A stretch of DNA of 64,000 nucleotides from a virus: IMG/VR virus record IMGVR_UViG_3300034072_002211, positions 213,445 to 277,444 of that record; one strand, written 5' to 3'. Position 1 is the stretch's first letter. Each line of letters starts with the position of its first letter. Position numbers and translations under genes: made by a program. This document shows, piece after piece, positions 8,054 to 16,239 of the stretch. The notes under the pieces were generated by a model. It made no database searches. It saw nothing but the letters and a program-made list of their open reading frames with translations, and was not told where the DNA came from.

Positions 8054-8209
8054 TCAACCCTTTAGGATGACGCAAGCTTCCTTGCAGCAGGTGCCGCACT
8101 TGACCGCGCAGCCTAGGAACTGGTAAGCTTGGTGGGGAGATTTCGCGCCGGCCTGCTTGGCCTTAAGGATCTTTCCCTCGTTCAGGTTGTTACAAACACA
8201 GATGACCAT
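8054..8209 (-). CDS. bfd: Bfd-like [2Fe-2S] ferredoxin
   Basis: 51 residues. Four cysteines in the Bfd arrangement: CVC near the N-terminus (C4, C6) and CGTC (C38, C41) after a short helical region, with further C34 and C45. Bacterioferritin-associated ferredoxins reduce and release iron stored in bacterioferritin. The gene has its own promoter (8233-8261) and TGA embedded in the next TTGATC. Other iron-linked genes nearby in the genome: two Fe(II) oxygenases and an iron-permease-like protein. Confidence 0.7.
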   Translation of the reverse strand: MVICVCNNLNEGKILKAKQAGAKSPHQAYQFLGCAVKCGTCCKEACVILKG

Positions 8210-8232
8210 AAACCCTCCACCAGTATCGCACC

Positions 8233-8261
8233 TATTTAAGCGATCAGGTGAGAGTTGTCAA
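8233..8261 (-). promoter_or_regulatory. sigma70-like promoter for the Bfd-like gene
   Basis: TTGACA, 17-nt spacer, TAAATA; TTGA contains the stop codon of the upstream gene. Confidence 0.75.
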
Positions 8262-8536
8262 ATGCGTTGTAGCTTGAGCATCATGGCGCTCGCCATGCCG
8301 TGCTTCTTGGCGTGATAGTAGATCTCGCCTTCTCGATAGAACTGGAGGAGAGGGCTGGGGATAACCTTTGTGGCATCAGCGCCAGCTACGATAAAGGCTT
8401 CAAGAGTTGAAGCCGTTTCCTCCCATGCTTGTCGCATGTTGAGACCTTCGAACCGCCGCTTCCCAGGGCTGATATAGACTTGGCGGGCCTCGTGACAGGC
8501 CCGCTTTGTCCGTTCCCTGAGGTCTTTGAGAGTCAC
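8258..8536 (-). CDS. unknown protein, paralogue of the 7643-8023 product
   Basis: 92 residues. GTG start overlaps the TGA of the upstream gene (GTGA). Shares the NMRQ-W motif and the terminal REGEIYYHAKKHG pattern with the 126-residue protein at 7643. Confidence 0.65.
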   Translation of the reverse strand: MTLKDLRERTKRACHEARQVYISPGKRRFEGLNMRQAWEETASTLEAFIVAGADATKVIPSPLLQFYREGEIYYHAKKHGMASAMMLKLQRI

Positions 8537-8814
8537 GCCTTGCCGAAGGTCTTGTCGAGCAGGCCGGTCAGCACCGCGCGCGGCTCATCGTCGGTCGCGC
8601 CGGTGTCGCTGAACTGGACCATCACATCGACCACAGCCGTTTCCACGGTGTCCCGGTCCATGCCGGCGTTGACGCAGTCGGTGAACTTCTCGTTCAGGCG
8701 GAATGCCGCACGAGCGAGCCGCGTTTCGGATTTGCGGTCGGCAGCAACGAGCTCCCAGTCATCCGCCGAGAGGTTCGGGTTCTCGATTTTCGTGCTTGCG
8801 GTCAGTGCGGGCAT
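8533..8814 (-). CDS. unknown small acidic protein
   Basis: 93 residues, helical, acidic. Promoter TTGACG-16-TAACCA at 8843-8870, AGGGGAG before the ATG. No domain recognised. Confidence 0.7.
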   Translation of the reverse strand: MPALTASTKIENPNLSADDWELVAADRKSETRLARAAFRLNEKFTDCVNAGMDRDTVETAVVDVMVQFSDTGATDDEPRAVLTGLLDKTFGKA

Positions 8815-8832
8815 TTTGTGTCTCCCCTCGGG

Positions 8833-9126
8833 TTATGCGGTTTGGTTAGCAGGTTGTGACTTTGCGTCAACCGCTTCGTTGAGAACAGCGCGGAACTTCA
8901 TGAAGTCCTCGCCGATGTTGTCACCGAGCAACCCCTTAGCGATCTCCGCCAAGTTGCTGCCCTGAACGTTGGGAGCAAGAGTGAGCACCTTGCTCATGCG
9001 GCCCCACTGGATCGGCGCAACGCTGGCAAAGTGACCCCGATATTTGAGGTAGCCGAGGACGCTGGGGTCCAGTTGCTCCCTGAGGGCCCACTCGAACCAC
9101 TCGTTGAAGTCTGCTTCGATACGCAT
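8833..9126 (-). CDS. unknown protein resembling a MoxR-ATPase C-terminus
   Basis: 97 residues starting MRIEADFNEWF with GGGAGG upstream. The stretch WALREQLDPSVLGYLKYRG followed by QWGRMSKVL resembles the lid region of MoxR-type AAA+ ATPases, but no Walker motifs are present; it may be a stand-alone remnant. Inference only. Confidence 0.6.
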   Translation of the reverse strand: MRIEADFNEWFEWALREQLDPSVLGYLKYRGHFASVAPIQWGRMSKVLTLAPNVQGSNLAEIAKGLLGDNIGEDFMKFRAVLNEAVDAKSQPANQTA

Positions 9127-9136
9127 GGAGCCTCCC

Positions 9137-9598
9137 TTATTCCGAAACCCAGCCGCCGGCCACAAAGCGCGTCTTCGTTGCCTTTGCTGCCTGGGCGGCC
9201 TCGATCTTCTTGACCTTCTCGGCTGCGCGGTCACGGCGCGCCGTCAGGGTGCGGATAACGCTGGGAGCCTTCTTCTCGCGCTGCGCTGCCCAGAGGATGT
9301 TACCGGCCTCACGGACCTTCTCGCGCGCTGCGAGCAGTGGCTTCGTTTCGCGAATGACCTTGACCTGGGCCAAGTAGCCGTCATTCTTTTCCTTGTTCTC
9401 GAGGAACTTCTCGAAATCTTCGACCGAGTTGAACACGGTGTTGACGAAACGCAGGCTACCCAGCATCCCGTAGGAGCCGCTGTAGGAGTGGCCGTTCTCA
9501 TAACGGTCCTGCTCGGCGCGCTTGTCGAAGTCCTTGCGGGCCTGCTCGACCGTCTTGATCGAGTCCTTGAAGCCGATGATCTGGAGGTTAGCGCCCAT
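9137..9598 (-). CDS. unknown protein with basic coiled-coil tail
   Basis: 153 residues. N-terminal half contains a GHSYSGSYGMLGSL turn-rich motif; residues 80-140 are Lys/Ala/Glu-rich and likely helical. AGGAGATCGG before ATG; promoter at 9632-9659. Confidence 0.7.
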   Translation of the reverse strand: MGANLQIIGFKDSIKTVEQARKDFDKRAEQDRYENGHSYSGSYGMLGSLRFVNTVFNSVEDFEKFLENKEKNDGYLAQVKVIRETKPLLAAREKVREAGNILWAAQREKKAPSVIRTLTARRDRAAEKVKKIEAAQAAKATKTRFVAGGWVSE

Positions 9599-9631
9599 TT
9601 CCGATCTCCTGTCTGCGTTTCCGTATCACCA

Positions 9632-9659
9632 GTTCTATAGCAAACTGGTGAGCAGTCAA
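9632..9659 (-). promoter_or_regulatory. sigma70-like promoter with perfect 8-9 bp inverted repeat
   Basis: TTGACT, 16-nt spacer, TAGAAC. The spacer and -10 form CACCAGTTT...AACTGGTG (9628-9651), the clearest copy of the palindrome repeated in many promoters here. Confidence 0.8.
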
Positions 9660-9670
9660 CCAGAATCTGG

Positions 9671-9955
9671 TTAGGCGGCCAACTTTTCTGGGGCGAAGAT
9701 CATCCATTCAGGGGATCTGACCATTTCACCCTTGATGGGCTCGAACACGATTTCCCGCAGCACGTCGTCGAAGCGCACATTGAAGCGCCGATCCTTGCTG
9801 TCGCTGTCCCTGATGATCTCGAGGGTTTTGCGGGCGCGTTCGATGTTGGCGAGGTTGCGCGCATTGAGACGCAATTCGATCCCACAGGAGCCGTAGACGA
9901 GAGCCAGATTGGACTCGAGAAAATAGATGTCACCTGCGGCGGTGCTAACGTCCAT
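9671..9955 (-). CDS. unknown small protein
   Basis: 94 residues, strand-rich. ATG 9955 with AGGAGATCGG; promoter TTGACA-16-TAAATT at 9982-10009. No family recognised. Confidence 0.7.
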   Translation of the reverse strand: MDVSTAAGDIYFLESNLALVYGSCGIELRLNARNLANIERARKTLEIIRDSDSKDRRFNVRFDDVLREIVFEPIKGEMVRSPEWMIFAPEKLAA

Positions 9956-10016
9956 TGCCGATCTCCTAGTTATTGCCCACCAATTTAATACAAAGAGGTG
10001 AGGTGTCAACCAGAAA

Positions 10017-10256
10017 TCAATCCTCTATGGGACGAAGCGCGTTGGCTTGTTCGGCGAGGTTCTCAGCGCCCCGCTGGGTCCAGAGAGCAAGCTTGAGCAG
10101 CTTGTCGAACGGTTCCCCGCCCATGCTGTCTATGACGCCGGGCGGCATGTCTCGCAAGCGCGCAAGCACCGAGCCATCAGGCTCAAGGAACAGGTCGATT
10201 GATGCCGCGAACTTACCCTGCGGTTGAGGAAATTGAATGATTTTTGCCACGCTCAC
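10017..10256 (-). CDS. unknown small protein
   Basis: 79 residues, GTG start, overlapping the 3' end of the next upstream gene by 44 nt in another frame. Contains IIQFPQPQGK, a short motif common at N-termini of phage proteins of unknown role. TGA falls in a TTGAT sequence. Confidence 0.55.
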   Translation of the reverse strand: MSVAKIIQFPQPQGKFAASIDLFLEPDGSVLARLRDMPPGVIDSMGGEPFDKLLKLALWTQRGAENLAEQANALRPIED

Positions 10257-10506
10257 GTGCCTTCTGATCTTCTTCGACTGCGATCACGATAGCGTGGTAG
10301 AGAAACTTCTCCAAGCCCTCGCGTGGAGCATCTTGGAAGCCAGTGCTGATCGCGTCTTTGACTTCCTGCGGGATACCATCCTCGCCGAACTTGGCGCCCT
10401 TTGCGACCCAAGCCCCATAGTCGATCTGAGCGATAGCAGCTTCGATCAGCTCACTGTCAGGCTTGTCTCGGAAGCCCTCGAGGAGAGGATGGTCTCGGTA
10501 GTTCAC
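10213..10506 (-). CDS. unknown small protein
   Basis: 97 residues, GTG start overlapping the upstream TGA (GTGA). Acidic N-terminal half, helical. The last 14 codons overlap the next gene. Confidence 0.6.
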   Translation of the reverse strand: MNYRDHPLLEGFRDKPDSELIEAAIAQIDYGAWVAKGAKFGEDGIPQEVKDAISTGFQDAPREGLEKFLYHAIVIAVEEDQKARERGKNHSISSTAG

Positions 10507-10775
10507 TCTTCTTCCTCGTCCTCGTCGTCAGCATCGACGCTGAACTCGATATCGCGGTTGAGGTCCTCGAGCTGCTGGTGGATGTCGCCCGCTGCCGAGA
10601 ACTCCCGATCATGCTCCGAGGATTCACCCTCAAACTCAAGGTCGCGCATTTCACCCGAGACGCCGCCGCTGCCGCACATATCGTAGCCGGCCTCGTTCAT
10701 GATCTTCTCGATCGCGTCTTCCAGGACTTCGTCGGGTTCCTGTCCTTCGGTGAGCGGATACTGGATCAGAATCAT
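10503..10775 (-). CDS. unknown acidic protein
   Basis: 90 residues ending in a run of Asp/Glu. AAAGGAGG before the ATG and promoter TTGACG-16-TATCCA at 10798-10825. The acidic tail could mimic nucleic acid, but nothing else supports that. Confidence 0.65.
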   Translation of the reverse strand: MILIQYPLTEGQEPDEVLEDAIEKIMNEAGYDMCGSGGVSGEMRDLEFEGESSEHDREFSAAGDIHQQLEDLNRDIEFSVDADDEDEEEE

Positions 10776-10831
10776 TGGTGCCTCCTTTGTTAAACTCTGG
10801 ATAGCACCAATGTTCTAAGCGTCAACCGCTA

Positions 10832-11464
10832 TCAGACTAGATCCCAGTCGGGATCCTTGACGTCCTGACGGGCATCGAAACGTGCGAACATGGCGCGCAT
10901 GTCCTCGTAGAGCTTGGGATCGCCCTTGGTGAAGCCGACCCACTGCTCCTTCTTCTCCTGGACCCACTTGACCGCGAAGCCAGGATCCTGCGCGACGATG
11001 CTGGGCATGTTGGACTTCATATCCGCCAGCTTGACCGTCTGCTGCTCAGGTTCAGCGAGCCAGGAATGCTCCTTGTCCATGTTCTTTCGGAACTTGCGGT
11101 TGCCATCCTCGGGCTTCGAGACGTCAGTGACCTGATAGACGCCGGCGACGACCTTCTGGGCCACTTCGCTGCCGAATTCTGCGAATGCCGCACCCACATC
11201 GCTGAGCGTCTTGTGAGTGTCCTCGACCACATCGTGGCAGATGGCGACTGCCACCGTGATCGCATCACCGTGGATCGACCGTGCGACCATCTTGGCCACC
11301 TGGATCGGGTGAACCATGTAGGGCGCCTTGCTATACTTGCGGCGCTGCCCACCCAGCACAGGGTCAGGCTTCAGCGCATGGTTCTCATGCGCGTCTGTGG
11401 CGAACTCGATTGCCCGCAGGACAATCGGATCCTTCATCACGTCATAGGTTGCTTCTTCTGTCAT
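10832..11464 (-). CDS. HD-domain hydrolase, SpoT/MESH1-like (possible alarmone hydrolase)
   Basis: 210 residues. The order FATDAHENH, then YMVHPIQVAKMV, then AICHDVVEDT, then VKLADMKSN matches the metal-binding HD core of SpoT/MESH1 small alarmone hydrolases, which cleave (p)ppGpp. No synthetase domain is present. In a phage this could blunt the stringent response (inference). Promoter at 11471-11498 predicts a leaderless mRNA. It is followed by a second HD protein gene upstream. Confidence 0.75.
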   Translation of the reverse strand: MTEEATYDVMKDPIVLRAIEFATDAHENHALKPDPVLGGQRRKYSKAPYMVHPIQVAKMVARSIHGDAITVAVAICHDVVEDTHKTLSDVGAAFAEFGSEVAQKVVAGVYQVTDVSKPEDGNRKFRKNMDKEHSWLAEPEQQTVKLADMKSNMPSIVAQDPGFAVKWVQEKKEQWVGFTKGDPKLYEDMRAMFARFDARQDVKDPDWDLV

Positions 11465-11470
11465 ACCCGT

Positions 11471-11498
11471 GCTCTAACACAGGCAAACCAGAAGTCAA
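11471..11498 (-). promoter_or_regulatory. promoter predicting a leaderless HD-hydrolase mRNA
   Basis: TTGACT, 16-nt spacer, TAGAGC, 6 nt to ATG. Confidence 0.7.
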
Positions 11499-11504
11499 CA
11501 CCAA

Positions 11505-12167
11505 TTAGATTGTGACGAGGATACGCTCGGGATCAGTCTCGAGGATGGTGCGTTCCAGATCCAAGTTCGCACGGGCATGATGAACCAGCGCCTTGGCCTG
11601 GTGCGTGTAGAACATCGTGTCCGGGTCTACCGTGCTCAGGAAGTGTAGACGACCCGTCAAGTAGGCGTCACGTCCAAAGCTATGGTATTCACGCCAGATG
11701 TTGCGCGCATACTCAAGATAATGTTCGTCCGGACAAAGGAAGATGCTCATGTCCGCGTCGCTCATGATCCTGAAGCTGAGCGTAGCATTCTCCTCGACCT
11801 TGTGCTTGGCCGTCATGCGGATCAGCTCTGCGACTTCTTTGACCTTGAGGCTCTTGTGTCGGTGGAGACTGCGGGTCATCGCGTAGGTTTCCCACACGAT
11901 TGCGCTCTCTTCCTCGTTGAGCTTGCTCTTCACATTGTAGATGACGTCATGGTAGATCAGCGCCAGAATAACAAGCGGCTGAAATCCATAATGTCGGCGC
12001 ACGAACAGGCACGTTTCGTAGATGTGCTGCCACGTATGATAGTGGCGATCGGGACCCTTGTAGATGGTCCTGATACGCTTGAATTCACGCCAGTCAGGCC
12101 AAAGGCCTAGCGCACGGTGCGCTAGGAACCATTCCTTGGCAAGAAAGATGTCGTGTTTCAGGCTCAT
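11505..12167 (-). CDS. predicted metal-dependent HD phosphohydrolase (COG4339-like)
   Basis: 220 residues. RHYHTWQHI, then LALIYHDVIYN (HD pair), then SDADMSIF and a second EYHSFG region follow the pattern of the COG4339 family of predicted HD phosphohydrolases. Substrate unknown. -10 box 6 nt from ATG predicts a leaderless mRNA; no Shine-Dalgarno is visible. Confidence 0.75.
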   Translation of the reverse strand: MSLKHDIFLAKEWFLAHRALGLWPDWREFKRIRTIYKGPDRHYHTWQHIYETCLFVRRHYGFQPLVILALIYHDVIYNVKSKLNEEESAIVWETYAMTRSLHRHKSLKVKEVAELIRMTAKHKVEENATLSFRIMSDADMSIFLCPDEHYLEYARNIWREYHSFGRDAYLTGRLHFLSTVDPDTMFYTHQAKALVHHARANLDLERTILETDPERILVTI

Positions 12168-12173
12168 TACATC

Positions 12174-12201
12174 ATCGTAAAGCTTTTTGTCTAAGCGTCA
12201 A
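12174..12201 (-). promoter_or_regulatory. promoter predicting a leaderless mRNA
   Basis: TTGACG, 16-nt spacer, TACGAT, 6 nt to ATG 12167; it overlaps the end of the lysyl-tRNA synthetase gene. Confidence 0.7.
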
Positions 12202-13879
12202 CCTGTTCGTATTGACGTAACAGCGCAATGGTGTTTCTGAGCCCGTAAGCCACTGTGAAAGCACCGAAACGTGGCCCATCGCTTGAACCCAAGAGACATT
12301 CGTAGAGAGCTTGGAACCATGACCGCAACGGCTCAAACTCATGCTTCTTGCCGACCTCATAGACCTGATACTGATAATGCTCGGCGGTCATGTTTTCGAG
12401 CATCAGAGAGAAACGGGTCGCAAGCTCACTGAATGCTGCCCGCTCCTTCTCGGTGGGTTCTCGGCGAGAACGCTCAAACAGCCCCTTGTCGGTTGCGTAG
12501 GCGATGACCTTGGGAGCCATTTCCCGCGCATAAGCCGCGGTCGCGTCGGCGAACTCACGACCCTGCATCAAGTAAGCGAGCAGGTTCTCTGGCTGCTTGG
12601 CCTGAGCCACAACAGCCAAGTTGAGCATGAGTCCATGGGAGATGTCAGAGCTCAGTGGCTCAGGCAATTCCACGCGGAAGTGCCACGTGGCGTCATCGGG
12701 CGTCGTCTCAGCCTTCTGCCGCAACTTGACATACTGGTCTTCCAGCTGGGGCACGATCTCTCTGTAGAGCTTCTTTGCCGCGCGTGGGTTCTGAAACATG
12801 AACAGCATCAGGGAGCCAGTCGACCCATAGGTCAACCACTGCTCGACCGTAAAGCCGTTGCCCTTGCTCTTGCTGATCTTTGCGCCGTTTTCGTCCAGGA
12901 ACAGTTCATAGGTCAGGTTGAGCGGAGGGGTTCCGCCGAGGATCCGACAGATCTGGTTGGAAGCCTTGACGCTGTCAATGAGGTCCTTGCCAGACATCTC
13001 ATAGTCCACGTCAAAGTAGACCCAGCGCATCGCCCAGTCGACCTTCCACTGAAGCTTGGCATTGCCGTTGTGGCTCATCTGGCCACAGTGCTCACCGTCG
13101 TCCGTGACCCAGCCGATGTATCCACGTGCGCCAGTTGCCTCGGCCTTGACCTGCAGAACAGGGCCCTTGCCACACCAACGCGGCATAAACGGACTGTAGG
13201 TCGCCTTGCGATCATCCCCCAGCGTGGCGAGCATGATCTCCTGAATCTTGTCGAAGTTGTCCCAGACGCGGTTCAGCATCTCGTTGAACTTGCCGGACTT
13301 GTAATAGCGCGAGGAGCTCACAAAGCTCACAGTGCTGCGGTCGGGCGATGCTCCCACTTGGCCGCCATTGTAGTCCTTGAGGATGCGATCCACAAACTCG
13401 CAGAGCTTGTCGTTGTTGGCTTCGGCAAAGGTCATGGGATCAACCATGACTTGCGTGACACCCGGATCGTTGGAATAGGGCGAAGGAACCTCACTGAGCG
13501 GCAGGCCCAGATACTCGTTCATCCACTCGGGCATGTCGTCAGGGACCTTACGCATTGCGTCATAGTCATCCGAGAACATGATCAGACGGGTCTTGTAGGC
13601 GTTCTGCGTGAGCTCATTGAAAGCGCGCATCACCCAGAGGGTGCGGACCACCTCACCAAAGGTGCCGATATGCGGAGCGCCCGAGGGACCATAGCCGGTC
13701 TCAAAGGTCACCACATCACCAGGCTTCTTGCCCTTCTTCTCGATATGAGCGAGAAGGCTGCGGGCCTCCTGGAAGGGCCAAGACTTTGCCTGGTCGAAAA
13801 TGGTAGCCTCCTTTGCCTGCTCTGCTTTGATGGCACGGATCCGCTCGATGAGGGCTTCCTCTTCCCAGCGGTTCATCAT
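12191..13879 (-). CDS. lysK: lysine--tRNA ligase, class I
   Basis: 562 residues. Class I synthetase signatures: HIGH-like GPSGAPHIGTFGEV near residue 68 and KMSKS-like KISKSKGNG near residue 340. Class I LysRS is typical of archaea and many alphaproteobacteria, so the gene may have come from the host lineage. Start set at ATG 13879, 6 nt after AAAGGAGG; an ATG at 13885 abuts that site. Promoter TTGACT-16-TAGTCT at 13900-13927. A tRNA-Lys(CUU) lies at 56574-56649. Confidence 0.9.
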   Translation of the reverse strand: MMNRWEEEALIERIRAIKAEQAKEATIFDQAKSWPFQEARSLLAHIEKKGKKPGDVVTFETGYGPSGAPHIGTFGEVVRTLWVMRAFNELTQNAYKTRLIMFSDDYDAMRKVPDDMPEWMNEYLGLPLSEVPSPYSNDPGVTQVMVDPMTFAEANNDKLCEFVDRILKDYNGGQVGASPDRSTVSFVSSSRYYKSGKFNEMLNRVWDNFDKIQEIMLATLGDDRKATYSPFMPRWCGKGPVLQVKAEATGARGYIGWVTDDGEHCGQMSHNGNAKLQWKVDWAMRWVYFDVDYEMSGKDLIDSVKASNQICRILGGTPPLNLTYELFLDENGAKISKSKGNGFTVEQWLTYGSTGSLMLFMFQNPRAAKKLYREIVPQLEDQYVKLRQKAETTPDDATWHFRVELPEPLSSDISHGLMLNLAVVAQAKQPENLLAYLMQGREFADATAAYAREMAPKVIAYATDKGLFERSRREPTEKERAAFSELATRFSLMLENMTAEHYQYQVYEVGKKHEFEPLRSWFQALYECLLGSSDGPRFGAFTVAYGLRNTIALLRQYEQVDA

Positions 13880-13931
13880 AGCCATCCTCCTTTGGGGCTA
13901 GACTACAGCCTAGCCCCACGGAGTCAACCAA

Positions 13932-14357
13932 TTAGAAGATCTCGCCGGCGAAGATGCTGCGCGGGTTCGTGGGGTTGGGCTTGGGCTCTTCCCACTTCGT
14001 GAAGGGAAGGTGGACTCCGCGCTCCTTGAGGTAAACGCAGAAGTCGAAATCACAGTATTGCGGATAGAGCCGCTTGTTGGGAACCAGCTCGTCGAGCGAC
14101 TCGATACCGTCGCCTGAAACGTCCGCCTTGCGGATGCTCGTTTCCGGCTTGTCCAGGTTGTTCCGGTAGACGTAGATGTAGATGTGACCGTAGTGGTCCT
14201 GGAAGACGTGGTGCGTCTCACGGTCGCAGGTGTAACCGTAAAGGAGCGTCTTGGGATCGCGAGTCGCGTTCGATGTGTAGTCCTTGGCCTGGAGATAGAT
14301 GGCCGTGCGGACCGTTTCCTCATGCCGCGTCAGCGCCTCGAGCTGCTTCTGATCCAT
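13932..14357 (-). CDS. unknown protein
   Basis: 141 residues, Tyr- and His-rich (YGYTCDRETHHVFQDHYGH). Promoter TTGACG-16-TATCAC at 14391-14418, AGGAGATCG before ATG. No family recognised. Confidence 0.7.
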   Translation of the reverse strand: MDQKQLEALTRHEETVRTAIYLQAKDYTSNATRDPKTLLYGYTCDRETHHVFQDHYGHIYIYVYRNNLDKPETSIRKADVSGDGIESLDELVPNKRLYPQYCDFDFCVYLKERGVHLPFTKWEEPKPNPTNPRSIFAGEIF

Positions 14358-14414
14358 TTTCGATCTCCTGTTTTCGTTTCCGATAACCAGGTGATAGCAG
14401 AAACTGGTGAGGCG

Positions 14415-14870
14415 TCAACCTAAAACCTGAACTCTTTTCTTGCCCCGCTTCATGCGCTTCTTGAGCACCTTGTTGACCAGCTCATGGTCAGGCTTTTGGC
14501 GCAGCGCCTTGGGGTCGAGGTTCAGGTCAGGCCACTTGTCCACCTTGCGCTCCATCTGTCGAGCGGTGCGCTTCAAATAGCCACGAGCCACGATGATGGT
14601 GCGATTATATTCCGCAATGCTCTTATAGTTGCGGCGAACATTCTCGGGATCGGGCTTTGCGTTGGGGAAACGAAGCCGCCTTTCCTCTGACTGATGAGTG
14701 TAGGTGCGATCCTTCTCCAAGCGGTCAAAATACCGCTTCATGGAAAAGTGCTCAGCAAGCTTCTGCATCATGGCCATGACCTTGGCCTGAGCATTCTCAA
14801 CGCCAGCTTCGTTTAGCGCCTCGATGATCAGAAGTGGATTGCAGTAAATCTGGTGTAGCGTGGGGCGCAT
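14415..14870 (-). CDS. unknown basic protein
   Basis: 151 residues, strongly basic C-terminus (KKRMKRGKKR), helical. ATG overlaps the upstream TAA (TAATG); its TGA lies within the TTGACG of the next promoter. Nucleic-acid binding is plausible but unproven. Confidence 0.65.
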   Translation of the reverse strand: MRPTLHQIYCNPLLIIEALNEAGVENAQAKVMAMMQKLAEHFSMKRYFDRLEKDRTYTHQSEERRLRFPNAKPDPENVRRNYKSIAEYNRTIIVARGYLKRTARQMERKVDKWPDLNLDPKALRQKPDHELVNKVLKKRMKRGKKRVQVLG

Positions 14871-15166
14871 TACTCAACTCGGGTCAGGATGCCAAAGACA
14901 TTCTTTCGAGGAGTCCACCCATTCACATGACCATGGTTGTTGGAGATCTGATATTGATCAGGCCTCACACCGGTCACGAGATGTAGGTATTGAGCACCGC
15001 GCACCTTACAGAGCACGATGTCACCCTTCTGTGGATCTCGATCTAGTGGTGCGATAGTGCAGAGTTGGCCTGACGAGATCCTTCCCGTCATGCTATTGCC
15101 CTTGGGCCGACACTGGACCGTCTTGCCTTCTTGAAGTTCTTTGATAAGATGTGTGGCCCAACTCAT
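14870..15166 (-). CDS. S24/LexA-like peptidase-domain protein
   Basis: 98 residues. KGNSMTGRISSGQ resembles the catalytic-serine loop of the S24/signal-peptidase fold, followed by KGDIVLCKVRG and the QISNNHGHVNGW strand. The lysine partner is not certain. No DNA-binding domain, so not a complete repressor. Predicted leaderless from promoter 15173-15201. Confidence 0.65.
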   Translation of the reverse strand: MSWATHLIKELQEGKTVQCRPKGNSMTGRISSGQLCTIAPLDRDPQKGDIVLCKVRGAQYLHLVTGVRPDQYQISNNHGHVNGWTPRKNVFGILTRVE

Positions 15167-15172
15167 AGATCC

Positions 15173-15201
15173 ACGTTACAGATCCTTGTCTGTCTTGTCA
15201 A
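15173..15201 (-). promoter_or_regulatory. promoter predicting a leaderless S24-like mRNA
   Basis: TTGACA, 17-nt spacer, TAACGT, 6 nt to ATG. Confidence 0.7.
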
Positions 15202-15247
15202 CTTTGGATCGGGAGACATCTTTGGCTCTCACCTGTAATCCTTTTTA

Positions 15248-15277
15248 TTGAGGAACCGTAACCAGATTCTGTATAAA
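15248..15277 (+). promoter_or_regulatory. promoter for the plus-strand tail-fibre operon
   Basis: TTGAGG, 18-nt spacer, TATAAA, 29 nt before the first ATG. Differs from the minus-strand consensus in its -35, consistent with a different timing. Confidence 0.55.
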
Positions 15278-15306
15278 GGTGGTTAGATATCACAGACGGA
15301 AACCAT

Positions 15307-16239
15307 ATGCTCGTTGCACCAAAGCAACTCGACACTAGCAAAGACATAAAGATGAAAGGAGGAAAGATCCTCCTGGTTTCTGGTGATGTCTTGACCCCTA
15401 GTCTAAGCTTCACGGATGATCCGTCGACTGGCTTCTACAAAACGTCGTCTGTTGCTTTGGGATATGCTTATCAAGGGAACAGCATTCTAAGCATTGGAAC
15501 CAACGGGGTCACCAGTGGTTCGTTCAGCGGCTCACTGAGTGGTAATGCTTCCACTTCAACCAAGTTGGCCACTCCTCGGACCCTAACTTGGTCTGGTGAT
15601 GCGAGTGGATCACTGACCTTCGATGGTTCAGCAAATGCTACCGCTACCCTTACTTTGGCTAATTCTGGCGTGGCCGCTGGCACATATTCTACCGTCACTG
15701 TAGATGCTAAGGGACGGGTCACTGGCGGCTCAAAGTCTGCCTATCGTTCCTCAATTTTATTTGCTGGTAACTTCTTCTCTCCCAACAATACAGATTGGGT
15801 TTGTCCCAATCTGGCTCCTGCTAGTGCGGATCCGGCCTCTCCTTCTTTGAACGTGAGAGCATTTGATGACACCATGGAGACAGGTGTTGGATTCTACCAA
15901 TATATCCCACCACTGGCTACCACGCTGACGTTGGTCATCAAGGCTCGTCCTACAACCAATCCTAGTAGTTCTACCAAGTCAGTTATGCGCCTCTATCATA
16001 GAGCAATTCCGGATGGCACGGCCATGCCAGCGTGGTCTGCTCCTATTCAGCTAACTGACTTGAGCTTCCCGTCTGGCGTGAATTATTATAAGACCTTCAC
16101 CCAGACAATATCATTGGCTTCAGGCGGATGGGCCCCAGGGAACACCTATTTGTTTGAACTAACTCGTTTTGGCAGTTCAACAGCTGATACTTTGCTGGGA
16201 GATCTTTTGATCATTGAAGTTCAGGCTATTTGGTCATGA
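15307..16239 (+). CDS. tail-fibre protein
   Basis: 310 residues. Residues 30-130 are Ser/Thr/Gly-rich and include a SGVAAGTYSTVTVDAKGRV repeat unit typical of phage tail fibres; the C-terminal half is strand-rich. First gene of a four-gene plus-strand operon. Base composition is visibly AT-richer than the flanking minus-strand genes, suggesting exchange of this module. Confidence 0.8.
   Translation: MLVAPKQLDTSKDIKMKGGKILLVSGDVLTPSLSFTDDPSTGFYKTSSVALGYAYQGNSILSIGTNGVTSGSFSGSLSGNASTSTKLATPRTLTWSGDASGSLTFDGSANATATLTLANSGVAAGTYSTVTVDAKGRVTGGSKSAYRSSILFAGNFFSPNNTDWVCPNLAPASADPASPSLNVRAFDDTMETGVGFYQYIPPLATTLTLVIKARPTTNPSSSTKSVMRLYHRAIPDGTAMPAWSAPIQLTDLSFPSGVNYYKTFTQTISLASGGWAPGNTYLFELTRFGSSTADTLLGDLLIIEVQAIWS

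Noticed and set aside
12341-14002. A 553-residue reading frame antisense to the lysyl-tRNA synthetase gene
   Set aside because: It is the complement of a well-supported synthetase; composition is that of an antisense shadow and no promoter or ribosome site fits.
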